Shown: positions 13,235 to 27,170 of the stretch, in pieces | Position numbering within the stretch: the first letter of the stretch is position 1 | Layout of the letters: each line of letters starts with the position of its first letter | DNA from: Eleginops maclovinus | Taxonomy: Eukaryota > Chordata > Actinopteri > Perciformes > Eleginopidae | Direction of reading: 5' to 3' | Assembly (NCBI RefSeq): GCF_036324505.1 | Contig: NC_086368.1 | Span: 11,626,921 to 11,690,920 of the forward strand | Length of the DNA: 64,000 nt | Position numbers and translations under genes: made by a program | Notes under the pieces: model-generated | The model's database searches: none | What the model was told of the DNA's origin: nothing | The model's input: the letters and a program-made list of their open reading frames with translations, nothing else

Positions 13235-15553
13235 GAAGAGGATTAGGGCCACATGAAAAAAATGTTTTGGGGGATGTGAAAAAAAAAAGAAAAAAGGCAG
13301 AATTCTGAGATTAAAGTCAGATGTAAGTACCTGTTCTAGCTTGTTTAGTTAGCCAAACAGTCCAAAGGACAAAATCAGCATGATGCACTGCAAGACCAAT
13401 CTTTATTTTAAGGGTCCGCTCTTTCTTTTAAATTAAATGTGTGATTTTACTAATACAGTAATAGTATTCAACCTAGAAAACTGAACCACTCTGAAAAGTT
13501 TCATTATATTTATTTATTATCTAAAGCACTCATTTTTCCCCCCATCTCATATTTACAGTATGGATGATTTGAGACAGCGTGGAGCCCCGAGAACTGCAGA
13601 GACTTAGAGGAGAAACATCAGTGTGCTGGACGTCCATATGTGGTGGATTGACCAGAGAGGACTGAGGTGGGGAGGTCTTTCTATGGGAGGACAGCACCAG
13701 GCCTGAGGAAGGAAGACCTGCACCAGCTGTACCTACAGAACCTGAGCCCATACTGGGCATACAATAGCCGTTACCACCTGCACAGGCCCAGTCTGTCTAT
13801 TTGACAAAAGGTGTTTACTTATACATTTAATAGGTTATAATATAGTGTACTGTCACAATTTGTCTGGGTTTTATTTTGAAAAGTGTGCATTCCCCTAGTT
13901 ATGTCTGCTTGTTTTTCCTGTTTCTGTGTTTCCCTCCTGTTTGATTACCTGATTGTGTTCACTTGGTGCTCCTGTGTTTGTCCTCCCTCCCCACCTGTGT
14001 CTTGTCTTTGTGATTACTCCTCTTGTATTTAAGTTTTGTTTGTCCTTGTCGTATTTGGATGTGTTCCTCAGGGAGAGAGAGTTCTGTTCGTTTTGGTCTT
14101 GAAATAAAGGTATTTTCAGTTAAACACGGTGTCCTTCCTGCATTTGGGTCCTGCCTGCTTCGCTCCCCCTGACATGTACCTTTTGTCTATCTTGTCCTTT
14201 TTTATATAAAACCTTGTTGATAGTTCATCTAGTATAACTTCTGGTTCAATAAATTGCATTTGTACTCCTTTTCGTCTTTTATTCTTACTGAAAATGTAAG
14301 ATTACACATTCAAATCTGACTGCAGATGGGCACCATTTGTTCCGCCTGAAAAGGCACAAGTATTGTAAAGATTATATAGTGAGGCAAATAGAAATAATCA
14401 TCTCATCGATTGTACATTACATGTTGAAACAGCAACAAAATAGGTGCATTTGATCAGCTGACAAATGATGGTCTGTTAGGTCACAACTATTCAGTGTGCA
14501 GATCTTTGTTTTCACAAAAAAGTGTAGTTTCTCAGTTAATTTTACTGGCCTTTATTGGTGTTGAATCTCATAAAATCAGGTTTTCATTTTCCTTTTGGAT
14601 GTTCTTCTGGACCCTCGGTGAAGGAGAAAATGGTGATGCAGAGTGTCTTTCAGGCATGTCCTTACCTAACAGAAATGACAAGAAACATAACATAACTGAA
14701 GAGCAAGTGTGTTATTTAGGAGGTGTGTTGTGTCTTCAGGAGCTTTAGATATATTTTTACATACAAGTGTTTTTTTGTTTTGTTTTATTGAACTGTGTAC
14801 TACAATCAGATTATCAATGAACAGTTCTTCAACATTAAAATATCTGTTTTTATTCAAATAATATTGACATGTTATCAAAATTGAATGTAGAATCATGCTG
14901 TTTGGTTGTCTCACTGCAATAATCACTTTTACAATGTTTTTTTACAGACAACATCTTGAGACAAAGTTTAGCAATTATTTCTCTATATAAAACTCACCCC
15001 AATAACCAGCAGGCAGGTGAGTGGTAGACCTCAGGCTCTCAGCTAGCTACTAGCTGCCTTGATAAACATACTTAATTCAATCTCTATAGTTAGTCTTGGT
15101 TAGTCGTCACTGTTCCAACAAGCATCAACTCGTGTGTCGACAAACTAAACCCATTATTTACAGAATTAGATGGGGGGCGACCTAGCATATAAGCTAACAC
15201 AGTTGCTGCTAGCTAAACATGGTCTGCAATGCATTTCACAATAACCCCTTTGCGTTGTTTTTACAAACGTCAAAAGAACAAATATAGATTTACAACTCGC
15301 CTTTTGTTCTGCCATTTGGAATATGCTTTCCTCTGGGAAACCCTCTGGCGCGCAGAAACTCCATTACCTCCTTCATTGTTCCGTAGTGCATTATGAGAGT
15401 CTCTCAGTGAAGTTGGGCCAGTAGCAGTAGGAACCCGAACTTCTGACTGACTTCAAAGTCAGAATTCTGACTTTTTTCTCAGAACCAAAAAATGTATATC
15501 TTTTTTTTCACATCCCCCCAAAAAATGTTTTCATGTGACCCTAATCCTCTTCC
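13235..15553. mobile_element. DNA-transposon-like element with long imperfect inverted ends
   Basis: The sequence at 13235-13325 (GGAAGAGGATTAGGGCCACA, then a poly-A/poly-G stretch and CAGAATTCTGAG) reappears inverted at about 15462-15553, where the outer 26 bases match with one difference. The inner parts share a ...GGGGGATGTGAAAAAAAA...GTCAGAATTCTGA... pattern. This gives a 2.3-kb unit with roughly 90-base imperfect inverted ends. I find no transposase frame and no clear target duplication (flanks CTACTAC and ATACTCA), so the superfamily is unassigned. A solo LTR has inserted inside it. Confidence 0.55.
13851..14174. mobile_element. solo LTR with 5-bp target duplication
   Basis: A 324-base unit that starts TGTCACAATTTG and ends CCCCCTGACA, so it has TG...CA termini and a TGTCA/TGACA inverted pair. 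It is flanked on both sides by TGTAC (13846-13850 and 14175-14179), a perfect 5-bp duplication as made by LTR-retrotransposon integrases. An AATAAA lies inside (around 14103) in the orientation of the plus strand. No internal gag or pol sequence adjoins it, so it is best read as a solo LTR left by LTR-LTR recombination. It differs in sequence from the gypsy LTRs at 40078 and 44903. Confidence 0.83.
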
Positions 15554-18500
15554 ATACTCAACTGACAATGAGAGGAAAATCCGGTAGAGATTTCGGTAAC
15601 CTGTTTTGAAACTTTTTTGTAATTTGTACTCTTCTGTTGGAGACAGGATGGATCTGTAAGTGATGAGAGCTGCACAGAGCTTCAGAGATAAGATGATTCT
15701 CAGAGGGTTGAGACTATGCTTTACATTTGATTCAGAAGTCTATAAAAAGTACTTCTTACAGGTAATTTGACAACTGTCTTTCTGATAGTAGTACATACAT
15801 AAGATAATTTACATTCAGCAGTGTAAACATTTAATTCAGATGAGTAGACTACTTTATCATTGCTATCCTCTTTAATTTTCAATGTTCTTTCTGTGCACAG
15901 ATGTGATTACATAATCAGACATTCCATTAATGCATCTTTAGAGCTACGCTGGTGCCTCTGCACTTGTTTACACACCAACATACTTTAAGTTTATCCTAAA
16001 GGCACTGCCGATGTCTGCCCTGTGGTGCAAGAAACATGTGTAAGAAATGTCCCTAACATAACACGTTTAAAAAAAACATGGTTTTCAACACCAAAAGAAC
16101 ACTATCAAAATAAAAGTACAAATGGTAGAAAAGTCGATTGAGTTTTAGCAGAGTAGTATGGATGGCCGTGTCAATACAACTGGCTCTTTGTTTTATGGCC
16201 ATATCAGCTCACCATCCATCCTTGGTTTACAGGCCATTGATTATAGCAGACTCAACATCATGTGAATTCTATTTGTGCCAGTACAGAGTAAAGCATAACT
16301 GCCCATTAAACCTTTCCCAGAGCTCAAGATTGTCCTACAAATTATCAAAGTGTTAAAATGCCTAATCTAACTTTAAACATATCTTTATTGTCGGATAGTT
16401 ACAGGCTTCTGTAACTCACATGTCAAGTGGTCGTTAGTAATAGTTTCCTTAGTTATAGTTTCCTCAAAGTGTGCTTAAGAAGGACACTTAACAACATACT
16501 CTTATTTCATTTTTGAATAATTGGTTGAATCTTGTAATGTGTTGTAAAATGCTTTGAGTGCTCGGTAGGCTAGAATGTGCTCTACAGTATAATGGCAGTC
16601 CATTTGCCAATTACTAACTGTGAAATAATGCACAAACAGGTTTGTAATCAGAGGTGATGAGAAGTGGAACAAAAACAAGCAAAGCCCTTAAGTGATAACA
16701 GAGAGTGGGTGGGCATCATATGTGTATTTAACCATTAAAAATAACAGGTTTCGCTACAAAATAACTCAATAATTGAAGACATTCTGATTTAATGTTTGGT
16801 TCCCTTTACATAAAAACTTAGTAAGTACCATTACCCTCTTTTGCAAACCAATGTGTCTAGAATTTATATTTAATATTTTTCAGCATGAAATTGTGAAAAT
16901 TGTGGCTTGTGATATAAATAAAAAACGAAATTACAAACATAAAAGTCCATTTATTTCATAGCATATTAAAAACGTTATGTGTTCCACTTGCACGTGTCCT
17001 ATTGTGGAATATCATATATGCTGTTTCAGACATTGAACCTAAAATGTAATATTAATATACAAAACATTGAACATATTAGTACAGTAACAGCTGAAACTAA
17101 TCAAGGGCCCTCTCAAAGTCAGATAAGGATAAGGTAATAATACACAACAGCACTATATTATGTAAGCTGTTAATGTGTTTTACATATTCCCCTGTTTACA
17201 ATAAAGCCACAACTAAGTGCAATATAGTGAATGTGGGGCCTTTGGGGACAATGGGGCTCTGGAGCCCCGTCGCAGCTGCCCACTTTGCCGGATTAACCTG
17301 CCTGACTTCCAACTCTAATCACCTTTCTATGATCATTTTTAACTTTTAAGCTATCTACTGATTTCAGGTTTGTTCTTCAAATTTTAAGTCTCCACTAAGT
17401 CTTTGTTATTTTCCTTGAAAGCTGTACTATTTTAAAATATCCTGGGCTGTATTCAGGCATTAATGTGTTTTAAGACGCACTGTATAAATCACTTGAATTG
17501 ACTTGTGTCCACAATTTGCTAAAATGTATGATAAGTTACATAATATGTTCATGCTGTATTTCTACAGAGTTAAAAATATGCTTGTTGATTCAAAAAGGGG
17601 GCATATGGAGCACTTTGCAGTCTGTTAAAAAGCCTATATTTCTGTGGATCGGAAGAAGCTTTTATCAAGTCTGAGAAAAAAACCCTGATGATGTTACTAG
17701 TCACTAATATAAGCCTGGGTTTGAGACTTTCTTTTCCCATGGGTGTTTACCAGGCATGGAAGCCTAATTAAATCCACCTCTGAGTGTTGTTGGAAAGTAG
17801 GATCCGGTGAGTTTCGACAAACACCGAATTTATCAAAGTTCAACAACTGTATCAAAGTTGGAGAACTGAAGGTAACTGGATTCTCTCTTTACCATATCTA
17901 TCGTTTACACTATAAAAGTTGTACCAAAAATCTAAATGTAATGAGTGCTACTACCATTAATAACATGACACAAATGAAAGTATTTACATTTGTGGTGTTT
18001 TGGAAAGCATTGTGATACTCCTCATAGCTTTGATTGTCTTTTGGTATACTGCATTTTAAACTGCAAGGTGTATTCACTTAAATATCTCCCACACATACTT
18101 CAGTTTTAGTGTAATTACAGAGACAAAAGCATATTGTTTGTGGTACCAAAATATATGCATTAGTCTGAGGTTAGCGATATGTGAATACCCTCTCTCTCTC
18201 TCCCTACCTTGTCTCTCTTGTAAATACACACAGACATAGAAATGCATAAATAATAAAGATATTTGAACAATCTCTGATTCTTTGCTTGTCCATTCCTCTC
18301 ATTTCTGTCCTCCGTCCCTGTTGCTAACAGAGAACAACATGTTGTTATGAAGATCAGTTGCTGGCACTGTAGCGCAGTTGCAGATTCAGCAAGAACACAC
18401 AGCCGTTCACCAATAAATCATAACACACATACACACAAACACACATATCACGGCGTTGGCTAAGGCTTCCACCTGATAGAAAAAAACACCACTGGAGATG

Positions 18501-20939
18501 CAGTAACACTACAGCACTGTATATTCTCCATGCATGCATACCTTTAACATCTGCCAGTATGCCATCCTTATAATACAAACAACCTGCATAGGAGGCAAAC
18601 AGATTTCCCATACATCTGCACGCATCATCGAGATGCCACGCAATGCCGTGCAGCCAGATGGCCGCGAGCCGCAGTTGAACAGAACAGATCATGTTTTGAA
18701 CTGTAGTTTCCTTCCTGTCGCACTCAAGATGGTAACAGAGGGGCCCATGGGAGACCGTGCAGGGAGGAGAGCCAGGAGGGCTTCTCATGAGGTGAGGAGC
18801 AGACCACCTGTGCCAGGGGGGAGGAAGGAGGGAGTGGGAGTATGTATTCAATATGTAAGGGAGAGAAGGAGGTGATGAATGACGAGATCTTAGACTATGC
18901 AGGAGTGCAGCCAACAAAATAGAAAATGACATTTTGTCCTATTATTTATGCAGAGGACAGCAACAAAGTAATTGGGAATTTAAAGGGATTTTTACACTTT
19001 AGATGTGCATCATGTTTTTAAGCATACTATATCTCACAAGCTAAACACGCAGGGGATATCTACTACATTTAAAGGTCCTGAATAAATTCCTTGAACAGGA
19101 AACTATTTGATGTTGATGTCCAAAAGACCTGATGGTCCAGAGACCATGGGTGTCTATAATGTTATCAAGTGTGCAGTAGGTGCGGCTCTCTTTAGAGTAT
19201 CCAAGTGAGTAAAAAGTGATTTGGCATCACACTCAGACACATGCACACAGTGGATGCTTCATTAAACTGCATCTATCCTCCCAAATGTGCCTCAGAAAAA
19301 CCCAGAAGGGAGAGATACAGATATAGATGAAGACCAATGCGTTTCTGTGGCAGTTCAGCTTATCTCCCAGATAAGATAGAGACCCTTCAGGGAGATGAGA
19401 ACAGAGGAATGAAACATGGAGGGAGAAAGATGGAGAGGAGAGAGTCATTTCAACAAAAAAAATTACGGGACATATGTTGAAATAGAAAGAGATAGACAAG
19501 GAGGCAGAAACTGGAAGTAGACAGCTCAAAGATAAGAGGGAAGAAGAGAGACAGAGAGAGGGATATACATGATATTTGACCTGGTTGGCTTCAGGTCAGT
19601 CTCTCTCTGTGTCTCTGTTCCTTTATTTAGTAGTTATAAATGGACAGATTAGTCCTGAGCTCTGCAAATGTAAATCAGCTTGTAGGGAGATCAAACAGTT
19701 TTAGTTGATTTTGCCCTTCGGTCCACACACTTGCCTCCTATCAGAATAGAAATTGTTACAGTTCTCTCTCAGCAAACCCTAGGAGAATAAAAAGTAGAGT
19801 TCTCCAGCGCCGGGGAGCTCTTAGGGCATTTGCTTAACTTTCTCCCTTTCATCCACAGCTAAACTGTGACTTCGAAATTAGAAGAAAAATAGTTAGAATT
19901 CACAGAATAAAATAAATTACAGTACTTGCTATACAGTGTGCACTGAATATCTTATGTTCACTTAAAAACAAAGCACAGTGTAGATTGTGGCGTTTGGAAT
20001 GGAATAGCTAAGAGTCAATTGTAATAAGGGTTTAATTGAAAGGCACCTCAAGGAAAAGCAGGATGTGATGTTTCCTGCTAAATTTGAATTTTTTAAACAA
20101 TATTCACTCTCTTTCTATCTGATTCAACTGTGCAGCTTCTTATTTATAATTCCTTAAAAACAACAAGTAGGTGGAGAGTTGGTGTAGTTGCTTTGGTTGG
20201 GATACACCTCAATCAGGAAGAATAAGGGTGAAATATGAAGAAGAATAAGCACAAAAAGTTACAGTTATCTGTAACAGCAGTATAAAAAAACAAGAATATA
20301 CTGTCAATGGTGTGTGTGGCCTTACTTAGTTATCTGCATGCATATAATATTAACAAAGTTCAGATTTAGCCTGTTATCATACAGCAGTTACAACACAAAG
20401 ACAGTTCACTATTGGTATTTGGTTAGACAGAAAGAATTGAAGTATTCAAATGTAACCCAATGCTACTGTATTAATGTGCAGAAGGGATGTACTTTAGTAT
20501 CAAATGTGAACCTCATGTTGGCGCTAAACAAAAAGTCAGAGGTTCAGTAGAGGTCGCTAGGATCCATCCTCTGGGAACCATAAATGCCTTTACATTATTG
20601 AATCACTGTTTATCCTGGAGATGATGTTTAGTGTTCAAAGTTGGAATAAGCAAAGTAATTATCATCCATTATCTATGCACCATGAATATTTGAACACATT
20701 TCATAAAAACAGTTGTTTAGGTTCTTTGGTCTGGTTCAAAGACTGACCAATGTACTTTGGCATGCTAAGAGACATACCTCTAGCATCGCTAAAATGTATT
20801 ATTACAAACTAGGCATATTGCTTCATATAAAAGTTGTATTTTCAGATAGACTTGTTATCATCACCTTTAACACTTATCCTTGCAACCATTTGTAATGCCT
20901 TAGTCTTTGGATCTAAGGCATTAAAACAGGAGGTGACCA
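15554..20939. other. non-coding stretch, no gene supported
   Basis: Contains two mid-sized open frames around 18354-18932 (one on each strand) that I do not accept as genes, plus short TC/CA simple repeats near 18190 and 18420. No transposon ends, RNA genes or convincing exons were recognised. Confidence 0.5.
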
Positions 20940-21410
20940 AAATATTAATAATATACGTATTATTTATAGAGCGCTTTTCATGTACAAATTCATAAAAAAC
21001 ACATTTAAAACAACACATACGGAACCCAACATTAATGTACAGATTAAAAACAGATCTGAAAATGTGAGTTTTTATTTGTGATTTGAACATGGTGAGATTG
21101 GTAAAATCACAGATGTATTTGGGACCCTTTCAAGAGGAAAGGGGCAGCGACGGAGAAGGCTCTGTCCTTGTGGAAATGACAGGAGGTTGGCGTTTGACTG
21201 GAGGCTGCGGGAAGGAATGTGGTGGTGGAGCAGGTCGGTGACGTAGGAGGGTGCTCTGTTATGGAGGGCTTTGTAGGTAAGGAGGGGGATTTTGAAATGC
21301 GTTGTGGGAGGGGGAGCCAGCGATGGTTCTGCAGGACAGGGGTGATGTGGTCACGGGAGTGGGTCTGGGTGAGGAGAAAGGTGGCAGAGTTCTGGATGTA
21401 TTATTACTAT
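20940..21410 (-). pseudogene. C-terminal fragment of an L2-like LINE polyprotein
   Basis: Read on the minus strand with frameshifts, the segment gives IQNSAT, then HDHITPVL-like sequence, then LLTYKALHNRAPSYVTDLL, PSRSLQSN, RAFSVAAP and FKSQIKTHIF. This is the order of conserved blocks in the tail of L2-type LINE proteins, downstream of the reverse transcriptase (NSAAR...ITPVL...TFKALH..AP.Y..DLL...R.FSVAAP.LWN.LP...FK..LKTHLF). Several frame changes break it and the LWNSLP block is degraded. The strand, block order and truncation fit a 5'-truncated retroposed copy. The clade is assigned from memory of these motifs. Confidence 0.75.
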
Positions 21411-24400
21411 TAGTATTATTATTATGTATTATTATTATTGAGGATGAGAGTTTTGGCAGGAGAGAACGAGAGAGAGTGTCTATGTACATTTGACTCAGCA
21501 AATATCTGCACTACCTCTGTGTGTAAACCATGTCAGTACCACTGCCAAGGCTTGCAAAAGTCTGAGTCCTACTAGGGGCTGTTCGTGTTAAAAATGTATG
21601 TGGTGGGGCAGTTGGAATTACGCATCCATTACGTGGCAGATGTTGCATCTCGTTCACATCTTCATGCTCTGTTGGTTTGACACAGATCTGAAGCCATTCA
21701 TTTCAGTAGAAGCTATTTTGTTGAACACTGAAGGCTTAATGCCCCGAGTGGACAACTGATCAATGATTTACTGTGGAAATTGTGCATCAACCCATTATGG
21801 AGGCACTGGATCTTTCTGAAATCTGCGTTGTCAGTGTCCTTCTGTCGAAAAAGCTGGAAGCGACAAAAAGACGACAGATGGATAATTGTCTGACAAACTG
21901 TAAATATAAAGTCTCTATATGGGATCATCACTCTTGACTGTCATTGGCCGAGTATATAAATATTTCTAAATTAATCTCACTGGTACATAAAAACAAAAAT
22001 GGTTACCACTTGGTACTAGTATTAATTTTTTACACTTTAGTTAGAATTATTCATGTCAGATTGGGTGAAAAAGTTACACCACTAGAGCATAAAAAGGTCA
22101 TTCTTTTTCTCTAAATGAGCTTTTTCAAAGTATGAGCCTTAGCTATGCATTGTGTATGTCTGTGTAGAAGTGTATTCTGAGTAACTTTGTTCAGATTCAC
22201 TCTGTAAAGCTCCAGAGTGTAGCCATCTGAGACACGTCACCCAAGACACTGCAGCCATGACATTTTAAGGAGTTTTAATTCAAAAACACCTTAAAGGGAA
22301 CAGACACTGGAGGGAATAGATGATGCAAATCACACTGGTGAGCTCTCCGAGGTTACAGTCTTTGTATATATAAAGAGGGCCTGACAGTCTGAGAGACATT
22401 GGGGGTGTCTGACAATGCAATAAGCAGGCAGAAAACATGACATAACTGTTGCATCCAATGAGTTATATTTTCACCAAATTACAGCGCTGCTCCACCAGGA
22501 ACCTTAGACCTCTGGGGCTACATACTGCCATTGTAATGAATAAAAGATGTTTCAATGACGATTAAGACCCAGTAACTGCAATTTAACCAGACAGCTGCAT
22601 TTGTATTCTGTGAGAATTGGCTTTACGCTTAGACAGAATGCACAATTATCACATCACATTGTCATTACTTATATTATAGTGCGTTTTAAAAGTATGCATC
22701 TACCATTTATATAACACATAAATACAGAAAATACTGAAAATGACAGACCTTTTACCCATTTAAGGAACTCCACACACTCACACATTTTATCCATGTTCCT
22801 CCAATAAGCTTTATCTGTAAAGATGTTCACCTAAACATCTAAAGATGTGTTGCCACTTTATCTGTATTTTTAAACGTTTTCATAGTATATCACAAATAAT
22901 ATTTTGGCAAATCATAAAGAAAAACAAAAAGGTATCCAAATTTCAGTCAGCGGATGTGAACTCGATACAGGTAGAGAAGAAAGCAGTTGATGAAAATCCA
23001 CAAAACATTGTTTTTTGGGCCTTCAATTCATTTGTTATGTGGCTGGTGTTTTTACTCTCTTCTTGCAAACATGAGCTGTTCCACATCACCAGTTGTTGCT
23101 GGCTTATAACAAATTTCACAGGTGTATTAGCTCATAAGCAAACTTATTTCAGTAAATATAATATGAATATAATTGAGTGTGTTTTCTCTTTTTTTTCCTC
23201 GAGTGCCGGAGATTTTCTGTACTTGTATTTGGCAGAGCAATGTGATGACAACTGCTATCCATTTTCCCATGCCAAGTACCGCTGCATCTGTTATCCATTT
23301 CTCTGCTTAAGACAGGTGTTTTTGTATCGAACGATATGTATCCAGTTTCCTGTTTTCCTTTACCTTTCAGAAAGGTGCAACAAAAAAGAATAAAGACCAT
23401 AACCTTCGACCTTTCCTGATCTACCAGCACCTTTGATGGATGTGCAACCTTTTTTTTTTTTTTAATAACCAAGGCTGGTAGAGTGAATGGTCAAAACATA
23501 CTCATTGCTTATTTATTATGCACTGTACACTGTCCATTATTCATGGCATTCCGTTATTGCAGTTATTTACTAGATATATGAGGTATTTCTGTGTTGAATG
23601 GGATGTTACTTTGCTATGATTTCCATCAGAAGCTTGTTGAACACACAACAAACTGCTTGTTTACCAGTGACTGGCAGTGGGGAACTGCGTTATGAATGTT
23701 TACATCATCTATATTGTGTTTAAATGTATATTTCTTTTTACTTAAAACCAAAAGATCTGGTCCTAATCTTTTACACACTCACATATTGAGTTTTGCAAAT
23801 TTCCTTAAAACAGAGACTCTTACAAATGTGTCTTTTTTTATACAACCACAATTTTTTTCAGTCCATGCTAATGTGCTTACATTTCAAAGTGTGATTCTCT
23901 GTCTGGTGGATTTGTAAAAGCCTCATCAACCGAAATGTCTAACTGCAGATTCACTGCATTCAGAAAAAAAATATGCCTTATGAGAATCCCCACCCCACCG
24001 CACCCCTTTAGACATTTCAATAATAAACGATCCCTTCTTTCTGAACCTCTCCCGTGGGTCAAGGACTGATGTATGGGAGCCCGGAGGGGACATATAGGAA
24101 GCATTAGCTGGGCTAGAGTCTGCACAGATGGGAAGTGAGTGATGGTGAAGAATGCTGACATCTTTGACATCTCAGACAGAGACAAAACAAGGCATTGGCA
24201 TTTCAGCAATTGTCAACTGCAGACAAGGTCAATTAATACTGAGATAAAAGAGTGTCTACAGCACTGGGATAAAGAAGACAACTCTTACCATGAGATCATA
24301 TCCAGCTAAACTTTGGGCAGTGAGTGAAATGTTTTTGTAATCACTCATCAGTCCTTCTTGGTATTGAATTCCTGTTACACTGTGCCTGCTTTGCATAGCA

Positions 24401-26303
24401 CAGGCCAATTAATCCAGTTTGGCTGCTTCCCCTTGGAGTGCTATTGTAATTAATGGGATTGTGGCTTAAGCTAGTTGGATGTTGGTGACCATACTCTTGC
24501 TTGAATAAAATCAGTGACAGAAAGACATACTTGATGCTTACACTTTAAACCCAAATAACTAAAGAGGTCTTTAGTTATTTGGTGAAAAAGTTCAACAGAC
24601 ATTTTGTTGAAAACACTCTGATGCTTTTTACAATCCAGTGTTACAGCAGGAAGCACACATTTCCCTAAAACATCTATCCATCAAGATGTCTTCCTATATG
24701 AAACCAAATGACTTTGTTTTAATTTGGAAACTTCATGCTTCAGGCTTCTCTGTCTCAACCATTTTTTTGTGAAATACAAATTAGGTGCCAGCTCTCCTTA
24801 ATATTGTACAAGACACATGCCATTATAAAACATTGAGCTCAATGGCCTGTACCCAGACATCATTTTAAAATATATAACGTGATACTTAAGTGATACTTCC
24901 AATCTCACATGCAACAGAGGGAGTTGGATGTGCGAACATCCCCTTCTACCGTTTTGGAAAAATATCATGTAACAAATCATAATTCAACTTTTGCAATGAA
25001 AAGATAAAGTAGGACTTGCTTATATACTAATCATGTGTGGTCAATTTGGCTGCAAAAAACTGTCCACAGTAAACTCCATCCCACAGAGGCCATTGCCCCC
25101 AGAGCTATAAAAGCAGCTCAAAGTGTTTCAAAAATCCAGAGACAAAAGGCAAGCAAGAGTGAGCAATTTAGTGCTAGCAGCTTTGTGAAGGGGCTCGCAG
25201 CCCACACAGCACCATTCAGAGGACTAAAACACAGGCCAGGATTACGCTTATCAAGCATCAACTGTTTGGTCACACAGACAAAGGCTTATTGCTATGGGAC
25301 AACTTTAATGGCCTGTGGCTGAGTGCAAAGAGGGCCTCTTATGAGAGAGAAAGGGGATGAGTGGAGGGTAAAAAAGGGAGGGGTCTTCAGCAGCACAATC
25401 ACTACTTTTGATAATGATGAGCGCAAATGAAGGGATGGGCCGTTAGGATTTGTTGAGTAGTATTATCTCTTTAAACCATAAAGAAATGGAAGAAGCACAT
25501 GAACCCCAGAGTTAGGAACGGAACAATAGCAATCCCTCATTGTCCAGAGGTCCATGTGAGTTTCAGAGGCTAATAATAGCTGGATGGATGAAAAGTCTGC
25601 TGAAGGCTGTGGATAAAGTACTGAGAAAGTGTCAACCACACACTGTCACAAATGCAGGAGGAGCTGTCACTGTTTTTTGACATAGATCCATAAAACAAGG
25701 AGTAAACTGTCTATAGAAAAAAGGTCCAATCACACTGCCTTGTAACCTGCATCAGAATTAGAGTCTGGTTGTAACTATAGTTAGTAGGTTTACACATAAA
25801 AGGAATTTCCTTTGGTGAAACGTTAAAATATATAATGTTAAAAAGTTAACACATATAAATATTTCAAAAAAAGGACAATTAGAAGGTGACAAATTACTTG
25901 AGAATCAAAAACATGAAGAATATCAGAATTTAAAGTGGCTGCAGGAATGAAAGATTCCGATTTTCAGATGCAGTTTCAAAGACTTTTCTTAAAGAGCATC
26001 ATTTATCATTTTACCACACAAAGCAGAAACTGTAGCTTTGTGCTTTTCTCCCTGATCCAATTTGTTTCCCTCTATGATTTAGTTTTATTACTTCTTTGGT
26101 TCCATTTTGTTAGTTCTGACCCTCCTTCCAATCTGTTTAAATACTCAGATCTGTGAATGTGGGAACTTTTCTAAATGAAGCCAGATGGGAAAAGATATGA
26201 GTAGTCAGACAATCCGACAGTTTGTAAATAACCCCGTGGGTTATCGACCGCATTCAATAGAGCAAACGAAGGCGAATGATCAACCAAATTGCCCATTGGA
26301 CTA

Positions 26304-26336
<33 letters not shown>

Positions 26337-26803
26337 CTTTGCATGTTTGGGATTCATATCTGCCGGTTTAAAGGAATGGTTAAATTTTGAGATATGGTTG
26401 CATGTTTTTTGTTATATTCCTTTTGCAGAGAGTGTGATACAAAGATCTGTGCCCGTACAGTGTAAATAAAGCTTCATCAAGCAGCCTGTTGGCTTATAAA
26501 GATTCTTACCCACAAAATGACTATGTACTGTATATTAATGACTTACCTCTTGTAACCCTGAATTCTTCAATAACGCTTTAATTATATTGCATTCAGAGTA
26601 TTCATTCACTGTGAAGGAATGCTAGAAACAAATCTAAAATTCATAGTGAGTGACATGGTGAGTAATTAATATACAAATGGTCATTTTGCAAGTGAAGTAT
26701 TCCTTAACACATTGACTAGAAACAGAAAGTTTCCTCTGTTCAAGGACAATATCTGCCTTGTAGAAATTCTTAAATTCATGAATAAAATACATTCTATATC
26801 TGT
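21411..26803. other. non-coding stretch, no gene supported
   Basis: Holds a few open frames of up to 182 codons (22845-23393 plus) with no recognisable domain, biased composition and no supporting splice structure. It also has a homopolymer T run near 23450 and a (CA)n tract listed separately. Nothing else recognised. Confidence 0.5.
26306..26334. repeat. (CA)n microsatellite
   Basis: About 14 perfect AC/CA units. Confidence 0.98.
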
Positions 26804-27140
26804 TTAAAGAGGCCCTATTATGCTTGTTTGTGGTTTTCCCTCTCCTGTAGTGTGTTGTTGTGCATGTAAATGGTCCGCAAAGGCAAAGATCTCAAAGTCC
26901 ACATGAGAGATGTTTCGCTCCCACCTTGCCTGAAACGCCTCGATAGGACTCCTTTGTTCACTTCCGTAACACAATGACATCAAAATGTAACACTCGCACC
27001 TCTATTCACAAATCCGCTGCGAAATCTATGGGCGCCGCCATATTTGCCTGCCGACATCGCTGAGTTGCTGGAATGTGACTTGCCGGTGCCCTCTAACGGA
27101 TTTTCAGTGAAAGCATCCTGCTCGCAGACTGCTCGTTAAA
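26804..27140. repeat. transposon-end-like segment upstream of the YqaJ gene
   Basis: Starts with TTAAAGAGGCCCTATTATGC, a terminus type I recognise as dispersed in teleost genomes, and runs into GC-richer sequence (GGGCGCCGCCATATTTGCC near 27029) that directly precedes the first exon of the SWIM/YqaJ gene. It resembles the TTAAAGGTCCCC..ATTATGC ends of the element at 30516-32450. I see no matching inverted partner downstream, so whether it is the left end of the YqaJ element or a neighbouring MITE is undecided. Confidence 0.4.
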
Positions 27141-27170
27141 ATGTCAGGTAGATAAGGTAGTGACAAGAAA

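Noticed and set aside
18354..18932. 192-codon minus-strand open frame and an overlapping 113-codon plus-strand frame
   Set aside because: No recognisable domain and a composition typical of chance frames in CA/TC-rich sequence; both strands are open, so neither is favoured. A GTGAGG donor-like site after an ATG on the plus strand near 18729 is not enough to call an exon.
22845..23393. 182-codon plus-strand open frame
   Set aside because: Rich in Cys, Phe and Ser from AT/TTT-rich sequence, with no domain, no splice context and no homology that I recognise.
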